64,000 bases of DNA. Source: Nageia nagi (taxonomy: Eukaryota > Pinophyta). How positions within the stretch are numbered: position 1 is the stretch's first letter; each line of letters begins with the position of its first letter. A model generated the notes under the pieces. That model did not search any database. It was not told the origin of the DNA and saw nothing but the letters and a program-made list of their open reading frames with translations. Made by a program: the position numbers and the translations under genes. The DNA is taken from the NCBI GenBank assembly GCA_050084985.1, contig JBITNC010000001.1, positions 180,668,001 through 180,732,000 on the forward strand, read 5' to 3'. Of the stretch, positions 21,202-33,430 are shown piece after piece.

Positions 21202-24200
21202 AAACTGCTGCAACGCTAGCATCTGAACCGTATGCATAAAGAATAAATTCTTTACTAAAATCTGGGTTTTTCAGTACAGGAGCTTTTGAAATTGCTATTT
21301 TGATTCTTTGAAAAGCTTCTTTGCCTTCTTCAGTCCATACAAAAGGAGTGTCCTTTTTCAACATCAGGGTGATGGGTTTGACGATGCTTGAGAAATCCTG
21401 AATGAATCTCCTGACAAAATTGATCTGACCTAGAAAAGACTGCAGAGATTTCTTATTGGATGGAAGAGCTAAATCACTTATTGCTTTAATTCTTTCCGGA
21501 TCAACAGCCCACCCTTCTTTTGAAATGACATGACCCAGTAATTTTCCTTCATCTACTGCAAAAATAGACTTTTTAGGATTCAGAGAAATGCCATACCTTT
21601 TGCATTTGATGAAGGCTTGCTCCAGGTGTTGAATATGCAAATTTTTGTCATGCAAAAAAATAGTAATGTCGTCAAGATACACCAGTACATTTTTGTTCAC
21701 CAATTCTCCGAAGGCGTGATCCATAGCTCTTTGGAAAGTAGCCCCGACATTGGACAGTCCGAAAGGCATTCTTTGGAAAGCGAAAGTGCCCCATTTGGTT
21801 GTAAAGGCCATTTTAAATTGATCTTCATTTCGGACCCAAACCTGATTGTACCCCGAAAAATCGTCTATCAGGGAGAACTTTTCAGCACCAGCTACTATAT
21901 TTAGTATCTGCTCCATTGGCGGCAAAGGGTAGTGGTCCTTCAACGATACCTTATTCAAGTCTCGGAAATCTACACACAATCTTATTTCGCCATTTTTTTT
22001 TCGGACGGGCACCAGATTAGCTACCCAAGTGGAGTGTTTGATGGGGTAAATTATACTAGCCTTGTACAATTTCAAAATCTCTTGCTTCATGGCCACTTCA
22101 ACCTTAGGATTTACAGGTCTTTATTTTTGTCTAATCGGCTTAGCATCCTCTATCAACTCAATGGTATGTTGCATCACTGTTTTATCAAAAACCTTTAAAT
22201 CTTCATAAGACCAAGCAATAACATCATAAGTTCTGCATAATTGTACAATTTCTTGAACTTGCTCCGGAGTATTAGATATGCCAATTTTCAAAGACTTACC
22301 CGAAAAAACTTCATATTCTTTGTAATTCTTTGGGTTTATATCCATCCCTCTCCTTTTTATCTGGTCACTTCTATCAAATAATCCTTCGAATGGGATTAAA
22401 TCCTTAGGGATCTTATTATTATTCAGCTGTATTATGTCCTGCTCCTGGAAAACTTCGGAGTCCTCCTCACCCATTGCATGACAGACAGCTTGTTGTAATA
22501 AAAATTGATTAATTTGGGCTTCATCCCAGAAAACTTGCCAGAAGGAGTCGTTGTCCGGGACTGATGGCCTGAAAATGAGTTGAACACCCTTCTTCTTGAA
22601 CCAATCCTCGGTGAGGTCAAAACTGGCTCCCATTTGAGCTAATGTATCAGCTTCTTGATTGTACTTCCTTGGGACCGACTGGATATTTAATGCATCAAAA
22701 TGTTCGAACAGATCCCAAACTCGATTCCTGTACGATTTCAAATAATGGTGCTTGACCGAACATTTTCCAGTCACCTATTTCACGATCAATTCTGAATCTC
22801 CTTTCATCTTTAGACATTGAATTTTCATTTTGATAGCTTGTTCCAATCCAAGGCAAAGAGCTTCATATTCTGCAACATTATTGGAACATAACCAGGTGAG
22901 TCTGAAAGCAAATTTGTGTACCTTTCCAGTCGGGTTGGTCAAGACGATCCCTGTTCCGGATCCACTTTTGGATCTCACTCCATCAAATGACATCTCCCAA
23001 ATCTCGTTTCTCCGGAAATCTTTCTTCGTGAGTTTCGGGACGAAGGTTTCTGGTTCTAGTAAACAATAGTTTCCCTGCTCCAGGTCATATATAGTATTGA
23101 GCATACTCATGCTACAGGGGTCTTCAGTCTGCAGCTCCTCCAGCAATTCATCCGATTCTGCCAATTCCCCGAAGATCGCACAATTCTCCTCCTTCTTTTC
23201 CACATGAAAGTCAGAAATTTCCTCGTTATCCAATCTCACCCTCTTATTTCCACAAGGGATCACATAATGGGTGTAGTCCATTGCCAGATAGCCCCCTATT
23301 TTAGCAGTGAATTCCCTAGACAAACATAGCCCAAACAAAGGAGGTAGCTCAACAACTACAACTTCCTGAGTGATAATCACAGAGGGACACTTATGTATTT
23401 TCAAGACCACATCTTTGATCACTCCCACTGTTTTAACCGGGGTGGAGTCTAGTTGCAATACTCCAGTAGATGTTCTTGTCATAGGCAACCCCATTACATC
23501 ACACACCGCTTTAGGCATCACAGTGGTGGCTGCGCCGGAATCGACCAGACAATTATGAAGCACATAGCCCTCTATTTCCAGAGTCATATAGAAAGCCGAA
23601 GGTTTATTCTTCCCCATTCCCGGATATTTTGATGCCTCAAAAAGGTTAAGTACCTTTTCCATTCCTTCATTCAACGCTACTAGAGACGTTTTCAGTAAGT
23701 CGTTTTACCCTGGAATTTTTAAAGCTTCAAACAATGACACCCGGGCAGGCGTTCTCTTTAGCTCCGCTATGATATTGAACTCTGGGATTGCTGGAGGTTC
23801 ACCACCCTTATTCCTGAATCTGTCAGTAAAACTCTCCTGAAGCCGCAAAGTATCATCTTTCCTCTGATGTCTGGTGAGTGATGGGAACCTTAACTTCCGG
23901 AGATTTTGATCACTAGCCTTAGGGGTCAGTTTGGTTTCCGGAAAAGGGGATTTCTGAGAAACTGCTTCCTTCTCCGAGGCCTTTTCCTTAGGACTGGAAA
24001 ATGCATTCTGCTTTCTTGGAATCACCGGACTGAAACTTTTCTGGGATTCAATTTTTCTTTCCGGAATGCCGGCAACTAGGGGTTTTTTTCCTGATCTTGT
24101 TTCTACTGCAAAAACTCCTATATCCACGGGCGCAAAATTTAACAGATTCACATCCCGGTCTATGTCATCAGCCACTCCTGGAGGAGGAATACCTCCACTC

Positions 24201-25511
24201 CTTGACAAATACTCCTGGTATTGATAAACAGGACATGTTGTTGATTCATGAGCGTCATTACAGGCCAAACACAACCCAGTAACTGTTCCGGAAGAGGAAG
24301 CTTGGTCCACGTTCTCATTCAACACATGTTGAGCCTTTTCTACAGCAAGATAGGGATACCTTCTGGCATTGCTTTGTCTGGTCAGAATGGTAATCTGGTT
24401 TGCCATATTTCTACACAAATTCTGGAGTTCCTGAATTTCCGGTGATGAAGATACCCCTTGGTTCATATTAGGCTGAGGAGGGGCTTGTAAGGCCAAGGGA
24501 GCTCTAGGGACTGGCAAATTTGGTGGCCACGGTTGAGCAAGAACAGGAATATTTGCCAGAGGTGGCACTGAACTGATTACTGGAGGTCTCCAAATCTGCT
24601 GTTGTGCGGTTATTGGAAAATAGGGCATTGGCATACGACTTGGTAATTTTCCAACTGCAATAAGATAGGATTCAGCATATACTGCTTGTCTATAGACCTC
24701 CGGGAAAGTATTCACTCCGAAATTTTGGATTTGCAGAGAGAGATCCGGAGGAAAGGCTCTCAGGTAATACATTAAGGCTTGAAATTGCTGAGGCCTGACT
24801 GGCATGGGTACTCTTGTCCAAGTTTTCTGGAATCTAATGTTGAAATCCGAGATATTTTCTTGTTCATATCTTTTGATTGAGGTGAACTGTGTCAGTAGAG
24901 AAAAGGGATCTCCTAATTCATTAAACTCCAGGATAAAGGGCTCTGCCAATTGAGCCCAAGTAGTGATGGATCCATTAGGAAGGCCCCTGTACCAATCCAG
25001 GACCTTTCCTTTGAAAGACTGAGCTAGTAATCTCACCATAACATCTTCATGCTGAATATTGTGAATCTTGGCTAAACCGGCAACATCAACACAGTGCTCA
25101 TAAGCCGTTTTTTCTGAAGTTGCATCAAACTCCGGAAGGGTTTTGAAAACATTTGCTGGGATATCATGCAATACCGCCAGGGCTATTGGTACTCCATTGT
25201 CCCATTCCGGATAAATATTCTGGACTGGATTAGCCATTCCAGGGAAGGTATTTCTAGTATGAAGATTGGATAATTCTGGCTTGATAAAGGATTTTAGGGA
25301 GTCGACACTATTCAGAGACTTGGACTTGATCAGGGTCTTTCTCCTAGGAGTATCTAACTTCCTAAACTCTGGTGCTTCTTTTGCTGCTCTAGTTTTAGAT
25401 CTTGTCCACATAAACTCTAGGTTGCAAAAGAAAATGACAGGTTCAAAAGCACATATGATATTTACAAATAATTTGCTTTAATACATACCATGTATAGTGC
25501 TTCAGCAGAGT

Positions 25512-25552
25512 CGCCAATAAGTTTCTTCGGGTCCCACCGGGCGTGCCAAAAA
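25512..25552 (-). other. Primer binding site region of element B
   Basis: On the minus strand, about ten bases after the 5' LTR, TGGCACGCCCGGTGGGACC looks like the complement of a tRNA 3' end. About 20 bases further, TGGCGACTCTGCTGAAG resembles the usual Tat primer-site word. Which one primes is not settled by sequence. Confidence 0.75.
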
Positions 25553-25559
25553 GAAATAC

Positions 25560-26930
25560 TGTTGATCGAGATTGTGTAATATGTGCGCCTGGAACAATCT
25601 TAACCAAAGTAAATCATGAACAGACTATGGGAGCAGCCTGCTCTCCGGAGAAGGCCGGTTCCTTATCCATTGGGTAGAGAAAAAGTAGCAGGAAAGAGAC
25701 AAAAGGGTAGGGTGCGAGAAATTCAAGCAAAAGGATAGGGTAACAGGAAAGGAAGTAAAAGGGATAGAGTAACGAGAGAGAAAGCAAAGGTAGATCACTA
25801 GTTCAGCGCGGGCTTTCGCAGTATGCGAAACCTTGGCCTGAATCTAGTGTCGCAGCCACAGAACAAGTTCTCACTCTCTGAATAGCCTCCCAGCTTCTAC
25901 TCTACCATGTAGCAGACACAATTATACTAGCAACTCGTGATTATTATTCAGGAAACAAGCTAAGCTGCCACAATGTAACCAAATTAAGAATAACAATTAC
26001 GAGTGCTAGACAAGAAAGGTCAAGATGGTATCATATTGTCGGCCAAAAACTACAGGTCTTCGAGAACAAATGTAAAGGGCAATACTAGGCTTCCGACCCT
26101 TCTTTCACTTTATTTTCATATACTTATACTGTAGTAATAACAGTTACAAGATTTGCAGAATAGAAACGTTTACAAAAACGGCCTCAAGATTCTGGCCTTC
26201 TTAAATTGACACCACCTACATACGCCACTTGGCCGTCTGTTACAAGGTTGGGCGGATTGCAGATGATACTGTTCCTTGATGATTATGCTCAGGCATCTTG
26301 CAGACTTCCTCTCTTTCAGGATTTCTTAATTCTCTGGCTCAGGCTCTTCAATCTTTCTTTGCGGGCCTATTTTCCTCCGGGGCTCGGTTTCATTCACTAA
26401 TGTTAACTTTGCCTTTTCTTGTGACGTCATCCTCGGACTTCCGGAACGATTCACCTTCAGGGCTCCGGATACTGAATTACTCCTTCCTGATGTCATTTCT
26501 TCCGGACTCTGGTTTTCCTCAAAACGTTAACTTCGTTTTTCGCCATGACGTCAGCTTCATATTTCTGGAATGCATCACTCACTGGCTCCGGATATTGGAT
26601 TACTTCGCGCTGACATCACCTCCTCTGGGCTCCGGTTCCATTCCAAACGTGAACGTTGTTTCCTCGTGACGTCATCATTTCATTTCTCTGGAATGCTTTA
26701 TTTCCCGGAGAAACTTATGCTGACTTTATTTTTTCCGGAACTTGGTCTTCACCAAAAATATAATTATCTTATCCTCCGCACGTCTCCACTTCATTCCGGA
26801 AAACTTTACTCTGACTCCGGACTGCTTTATCCGCTCCAGAAAAACTCCTGGAGATCTTCGAATGAATCCGTAGAGGCAGGTAGAGTACATCGTGGCTTTA
26901 CTTCAAGGATTTATTATGGAGGAATCTACA
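25560..26930 (-). repeat. 5' LTR of element B
   Basis: 1371 bp, the partner of 15265-16635, differing at 20 sites that are all C/T or G/A. Confidence 0.95.
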
Positions 26931-26935
26931 CATAA
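26931..26935 (+). repeat. Target-site duplication of element B, right copy (CATAA)
   Basis: Matches 15260-15264. Element C sequence resumes here. Confidence 0.93.
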
Positions 26936-27197
26936 TATAAAAGATAAAAATAAAACTTCTTTTACGATGTTTGTTTGTGTGTTCAAAAACTGAATTGACA
27001 TGTTTCATTTATGGAATGATATAATAGGTCATACAAAGGAATAGGTTTAAAAGATGATTCAAAGTTGATTTTATTGAAGTTTTTTACTTTGAACCCCCTT
27101 TGTAACAAATAGAAACATAGGCATGTGTCAATTACTCTAGATCCATACAAATTTTGAATGGTTGAGAACAATTAAAAGGCCTTTGAATTTTATCATT

Positions 27198-30100
27198 ATG
27201 AGGTTTGTTTTGGCTGCACTTTTAAATTATGTGCCTTTTCCTATCAAAGTAAAACCAAAAATACAAAGACTATGTTCACATATTGCCAAGTCAACCTTAG
27301 ATACTTATTCTACTTCTGAGATCGTGAAGAATGATTTTTGTATTGACATTGAAAAGCTTTTAGCCTATTTAACAAAGATAGAACAATGTACCATACCTCT
27401 TCTTCAATCCTCAGAAAGCCTTGTTAGATCCCATGAAGAGCTAGAGTATAGTTCTTCCATTCCTTCGCCCTCATCATGGGATGAGTTTGACACTAAAAAT
27501 AATGAGCCCATCATAAGGATTGAAAACTCATCGACACATCTCATCAAATTAAAATCTTGTTGTGCATCTCCTTTTGAGACTATCGAACCTAATGAATCCA
27601 ATTTACTAGGGGATGAATCGAGTATTAATGCCAAAGGTCTTGATGCAACATCCTATGCTAAATCATATGACCTCCTAAAGTTAGATACCTTGATGTCTTT
27701 ACCCCTGCCTTGGGATGAATATGATATTAAAGAAGAGGAGTTTGACATGAATCTTGAGGATCTTTCAGAGCATTGTTCAAAATTGCAAGTTCATTCTCTT
27801 CCCCTTCTTGAGGTTACAAGACCTTCTGTTCATTCCCATGAATCTCATGATATTCTTGAGTTCAAGGATGAAACTTGTTCATTCTCATCACAAGTAGAAA
27901 CTGGAGAGCCTCATATAAGAATTAAAAAATCCATAGATTGTATTATTGAATCTCAAGAATTTCAATCACAAAGAAATGAAAAATATAAAAATAAAATTTC
28001 CAAAGCCAACACACATGAGCTTAGGAATGAACATCCATGTGGGGAAATAACACATCATGATGATGGTACAAAGTTTTATGAGAATAAATGTTGTTCGAGC
28101 CCACTAAAAATACCTTCAAAATATCAAACTAGCTTGATGAAAAATTGGGAATGTGATAAAGAAGATAGCCCTACAACAAATAAATTACTTAGGAATATTT
28201 TCTATGATGAAAAAGCTAAGAATATTGGGCAAAGAGAATCCCATAAACAATAACAAGCATGTTCTTCTCACGATCAACATGACAAAACCTTCAATGAGTT
28301 TGTCAACAAAATGAGACAAGAAGAGATAAGGCAAAAGCATGATGTAAAAATTTATGTAAACCAAAAGAGTCAAGCTTGGGCGCAATTATCATCACCTCTT
28401 AATTACCAAGTAAGGAGATATCAAGACTCTTACTCTAATCAGCAAAGAGAATTGCCTCTTGAGAGCTTAGATTATCAACCTCAAAGCCCCTCTTCACAAG
28501 CTAGGATAACTGACCCCACCTATCAAAAAACACTTCATAGGGCTAGGTCTTGTATGGAAGATTTTGATAGAATGACTTTGTATTCCATAAGAACCTCACA
28601 AACAAATCCTCAATGTAAGACCTCAAACAAATTCTTCTATGATCCTTACGCCTGTGAGAAACCCTCATCACAAGAAAAATGTAGAAAAGCTTTAGCTAAA
28701 CAATTCAGGGTAGGAGAGATACCCTCTTTTGCGGAGTTGGAGGCAAAGAGAAAACACATAGAGAGAGATTGTGAAGAAACTATAAACTTTAGTAAAATAT
28801 ATGAAGATGTTCAAAGTAAGTTAAAAGAGGAAGCCAAACTTAAAGAAAAGAATATAGAATTCAAAGAAAAAGAAAAGCAAGAGCTTGACAAACAACGACA
28901 AATTTTTGATAAGGTAAAACAAGAAGTTCGAGATAGTTGGTTACTTCATGAGAAGTCTCAACAAAATAAGGTACAACCATCTACAACTCTTAGAAATTTA
29001 ATGTAAGAGCATCATTTACCTTCTAATCTTTCATCATTACCATCTTCAGTGTTGTCAAGATCCTCTTCTGATGTTGAATCTTATAATTTAAACCTAAAGT
29101 CAGAAAGAAACACCAATCATAGAAGATACCGAAAACATCCTCAGGGTAGTTGGACAGATAAAGAATTAGAAGATTTCATGAAGGATTTCATGAATAAAGA
29201 AATGAACATATCAAGGTTCCAGAAGTTGACATATGATAATATTTGCAACGAACCCATTCATCCAAGTGTCCCTAAGAAGAAATTACCTTACAACTTTGAA
29301 ATACCTAAGATAATTCCTTTTACAGGAAATAGGGATCCTAAGGAACATTTAAGGTGGTTTAAGTTTTCAAATTACCTCATTTCTAACGATGAGGACTTGA
29401 TGCTACGTTTGTTCCCCATGACGCTTGCAGCCCAAGCCTTGGAATGGTATAATAATTTGCCGCGACATAGTATTTATTCATTTCCTCAATTGGCAAACTT
29501 GTTCTTACGACATTTTAGGATCTATATCAAAGAGGAATCTTCTATTGCGGATCTTTTAGAACTAAAACAATCTCAGAATGAATCAATTATTGACTTTGTT
29601 TCACGATGGAGGGATATACTCTATCGCATGCCCTATACCTTACCTCAGGAGGAGTTAGTTAAATTATTCAGTCAAAATTGTTTAAGGCCTATAGCTAGTA
29701 TATTACAAATCCAACGATATAATACTCTCGAAGAGGTTATTGCTCAAGCAGTTATAATTGAGAAGGTCAAGATTGAATACGGTGAAATAAAAATTACGAG
29801 GAAATAAAAATATAACAAAAATGAGTATTGTAATTATCACCATCAAAGAGGTCATAGTACAAAAAATTATCTAGCATTGAGAAATAGAACGCAAAATTCA
29901 ATCAAAGATAATAGCTTGGAAGTTGAAGACCATACTTCTATTTCAAGTCAAAATTTAGAAAATTATCAAGACTCACTTCCTCCATATCAAATAAATACAG
30001 TATCTATTGTACCTAATTACAGTCAAGTGATACACACCTGGAATCCAAGTAATCAACCTATTACAAGAATAGTTGGAGTTGATACTGGAACTCAAAACAT

Positions 30101-31115
30101 ACAAGAAAAACAAATTGATATATTATATAATCAAAAATCCAAAATGCAAGTTCCTCCATTGATACATCAACCTATAATTTCTTTTTATGACCATGAGAGA
30201 CAATCAAACAAGGGACCTCAAGGGTTAGATCCACCTCTCCATGTCATCGGTAAAGTAAATGGTAAAATTGTTAAGAGGATATTAATAGATGAAGGGTCAG
30301 ATGTCAATATCATATCTACATCAACATATCACAAATTGAATCTTCCTTTCTCTCATATTTCTTTGCCATCATTAAAGATAAAGGCATTTAATAATGCCTT
30401 ATGTTCAACAATAGGGTCGATAGTGTTACCCATCACCATTGGATGTAAGACGATACAAACATCATTATATATCATCGAAGGAAACATTGAACAATATAAT
30501 ATTCTTTTAGGTAGACCATGGATTCAAGAAATGGAATGTGTCCCATCTACATTTCATGGTTGTCTAAAATACATTCATGAGGGAGTACTCCATTGTGTAC
30601 GAAGAGATGAAAATCCATACTCACATTATAATATTACAAAATCATCGAAAATGAAACCTCCTATGCAAAAGTCAAAGGGGAAATCATCATCCACCTTTGC
30701 TAGGCAAAGGCATAATCATAGAGATATGAGATGGGAATTAAAATCCAAAGATGATTACATTGATGGAATGCAATCATCGAAACAACCTAAGAGGGTGGTA
30801 GATCATATAATGAAAGAAAACCTAAAGCCTAAGTCAATAAAATACGATAAGTATGGACATCATGTTTATCATCATCAATTGGGGCATGATACTAAACATT
30901 GCCACCAATTAAATCATGCCTTTCATGATTTGATGGATGATAGACGATTTGAAGTAGATATACCTTTATTGATAGATAACAATTTACATCATCTACAAAA
31001 TACATACATACATTCCACACAATTAAATAATGATGAATTGTGTTATTTGCATAAGGATATTCGATCTCATTCACATCGTTCACATTGGGGCAGTCGTCCC
31101 CCATCTTACTTTTGA
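27198..31115 (+). pseudogene. gag-pro: Element C polyprotein: unrecognised N-terminal region, Gag, protease
   Basis: One frame of about 1305 codons from ATG 27198 (MRFVLAALL; an upstream TTG at 27162 is less likely). Three in-frame TAA stops break it at 28251, 29004 and 29805; the first two sit where a CAA would fit. Codons about 1-610 form an acidic, Ser/Glu-rich region and a coiled coil (about 28790-28960) that I do not recognise. Gag lies at about 29270-29800 (FTGNRDPKEHLRWFKF, ALEWYNNLPRHSI, DFVSRWRDILYR), followed by a knuckle-like CNYHHQRGHSTKNY that lacks the last cysteine. Protease has ILIDEGSDVNII near 30288 and ILLGRPWI. A second knuckle-like region, YHHQLGHDTKHCHQL, follows at about 30865. 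Then comes a stop, with no pol. Confidence 0.85.
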
Positions 31116-32551
31116 TCTCCTCATGTTTTACATAGATCACATTGGGGCAATTGCCCTCCAAAAAAAAATAAATAAATAAATAAATTAAATAAATAAATAA
31201 ATTATCAAAACATGATTTAGAAATCACACAAACATCAAAATATGATTAAAAACTAAAATGATCATATTTGATTTTGAAATAGGTTATAATATGTTTTTTG
31301 CATTTCCATGTCTCCCCCTTTTTCCACCTCATCCCCCATTGTGTTGGAATATTTGAGTATTAGATTATATTCTAACAATTCATCAAGGCATATATACTAT
31401 ACATTATCCATGATCACTTCCATACCATTATACAAATATGTTTAATACTTATTGTAAAAGAAATAGTTTATGAAATTAATATTCTTATTGACTTTACCAA
31501 CCTTCATCATGAAATCTTGAAACTTTGGATGATAAACAAACATGACTATGATACACTTAAGGTTATTACGGACTCATACACATCTTCACATTTAAATAAT
31601 CTTAAAACAGTCAAGAACGAGGTGTTACAAGAGCATGATTTCTAGCGAAAGTATTACATGTTCATCCTATTATTCGCTTCATCTCAAACCCAAGAATCGT
31701 TTGATAGTTAAAAAAAAAAAAAAAAAGAGAGAGAGAGAGGAGAAGAAAGAGAAAAGAGATGACAAAAAAAAAAGGGAAAGAGAAAAAGTGCTACAAAGAT
31801 TCTTGGGTTATATCGAGATTGAGGGGTTAATCCTCATCGGGGCTATGGATGCCTGTCTGCAATGGGGCATACCTTACGAGTGGCGACATGTCCATATTGG
31901 TTAGCGACCTTCTTTCCTATGGACCTCTGCACGTTTCATATGGATGAACTAGCTTATATATTTTATGCTCTTGTGACATTTAGTTTGAGATTGTCTAGAG
32001 ATGGAAATAAACATCATTGCACACACATGAGTCTATGATAATTTTGAGAACTTCATGACTTTGTTTTATATCATCTAAAGAAGAAAAAATCTAATGGTGA
32101 TTGGTTAATATGGTCAACTTGAATATTATGATCATTACATTTCTTCATCATCCCATGCCTCCATCCCATACTATTTATTATTACATAGTAATTAATATTA
32201 CACTTATGTTTATCAATGCCTTGATGAGTTGATTAGTTTATCTCTCTAAATACTCAATACATCCTATGTCCATTCATTTGTTATACTATTTTCATATTAA
32301 CATCCACCATCCCTCATACATGTTATACTATACCAACTTTCATATTTTATTATCCAACATCCATATATTTCCTAATCCATCTTTACTGATTGTTAAATTG
32401 GAGGTGCTTCCATATTATTTGAGAAAAAGAACAAGTAATTGTTCTCCCCATTAATATGGGAGTCAACATTGTTGTTGTTAAAACCTTTTGCTTCTATTCT
32501 CATCCACAAGTTTAAGCAAGAAATTACCCTTAGTAGATTGATAAAAGTCAA
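31116..32551 (+). other. 3' untranslated region of C, proximal part
   Basis: Non-coding. Contains TAAA-type repeats at 31166-31200, a purine-only run at about 31711-31791 (A runs, then GAGAGA, then AAAGGGAAAG) and a diverged relative of the 122-bp repeat at about 32398-32551. Confidence 0.6.
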
Positions 32552-32900
32552 CCCTAGAACATTGTTAAATTTTATAGCTTCCATTATTCTTTGGGATCGA
32601 GAATAAGAAATTATTCTCCCCATTGAATTGGAAGTCAATGTTCTTTTCCTATCATATCCCATCCATTTCAACACCCTAGAACATTGTTAAATTTTATAGC
32701 TTCCATTATTCTTTAAGATCGAGAATGAGAAATTATTCTCCCCATTGAATTGGAAGTCAATGTTCTTTTCCTATCATATCCCATCCATTTCAACCCCTTA
32801 GAACATCGTTAAAAAGCTTCCATCATTCCTTGGGATCGAGAGTAAGAAATTGCTCTTCCCTTTGAATTGGAAGTCGATGTTCTTCTTCCCTTTCCATTCA
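32552..32900 (+). repeat. 122-bp tandem repeat in the 3' untranslated region of C
   Basis: Three units start at 32552, 32674 and 32795 with CCCTAGAACATTGTTAAA or a variant, and contain GGGATCGAGAATAAGAAATT and CCATTGAATTGGAAGTC. The third unit is the most diverged. Tandem repeats in this region are a known habit of Tat/Ogre elements. Confidence 0.85.
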
Positions 32901-33398
32901 TTATCATCTACCCATAAATTGAATGTGTGTTACATCTTGTTTCATATCCTTTGCACATGTTATCATAAAATAAAAAGTATTAGTAGCCAAGCTTGATAAA
33001 TGATACAATCTAATACTGCAATTTTTCAAATCATTATCCTTAAATTTGAAAACATTTAATAATATCCAAATCAACATCGATGATTGAAATAATAATAAAA
33101 CTAATAACAATAATCGAAAAACTTATTCAATCTTGAGATACACCATCAATGTGTGGTACATCAAAGTACGTTCATGATTAAAGTCTAATAATCATGCTTT
33201 TAAATGTCTTAAGAATGAATAATAAAATACATAATACAATCATCTATCATTATGTTGATCTTTATAGTAAGCTTGAGTTTGTATCATCATCTCAATAAAT
33301 GAGGTAGAATGCATTTGTCTTGTTTTCAAGTCATGTTCAACAAAAAACCTCAATCATGGAAAAACATATTTCTAATGATTTTCGCAAGAAATGATCAT

Positions 33399-33430
33399 GA
33401 AACCCATTCTGCTGGGGCAAATACCAGAAT
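33399..33430 (+). other. Pseudoknot-like motif, instance 3
   Basis: GATCATGAAA, then CCC, ATTCTG, CT, GGGG, CAAATAC, CAGAAT. ATTCTG pairs with CAGAAT. This is the least regular of the five; a simple CTGG/CCAG hairpin is an alternative. Confidence 0.4.

Larger units (their letters stand above)
16898..25411 (-). pseudogene. gag-pol: gag-pol of element B (one frame, four stops, one insertion)
   Basis: Without the inner insertion this is one frame of about 1957 codons on the minus strand. Gag (25411-23705) has a capsid-like core (VLDWYRGLPNGSITTWAQL), a proline-rich linker and a zinc knuckle CLACNDAHESTTC. Protease has CLVDSGAATTVM near 23540. Archaeal-type RNase H (about 22999-22618) has SFDG, NNVAEYEAL, KGDSELIV and NQEADTLA. 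Reverse transcriptase (about 22060-21530) has YLDD near 21679. The second RNase H starts near 21250, is split by the insertion and resumes below 18566. Integrase has an HHCC finger and a DD35E triad (D near 17758, D near 17578, E near 17470), without a chromodomain. In-frame stops at 23705, 22775, 22121 and 18089 each fit a C-to-T change in a Gln or Arg codon. Confidence 0.93.
15265..26930 (-). mobile_element. Element B: Tat-like Ty3/gypsy element with dual RNase H, minus strand
   Basis: Two 1371-bp LTRs and perfect CATAA duplications bound 11,666 bp; without the 2640-bp inner insertion the element is about 9.0 kb. Coding is on the minus strand in one frame from 25411 to 16898: Gag, protease, archaeal-type RNase H, reverse transcriptase, retroviral-type RNase H, integrase. 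Two RNases H mark the Tat clade. The LTRs differ at 20 of 1371 sites by my count, all transitions, with no length change. Four in-frame stops and the inner insertion disable it, so it is a recent but dead copy. Confidence 0.95.

Noticed and set aside
15265-26930. Element B as a plus-strand element
   Set aside because: The plus-strand word TGGCGACTTCTGGGGGG after the left LTR looks like a primer site. However, gag lies next to the right LTR, all domains read on the minus strand, and the TATA and poly(A)-like signals are on the minus strand.
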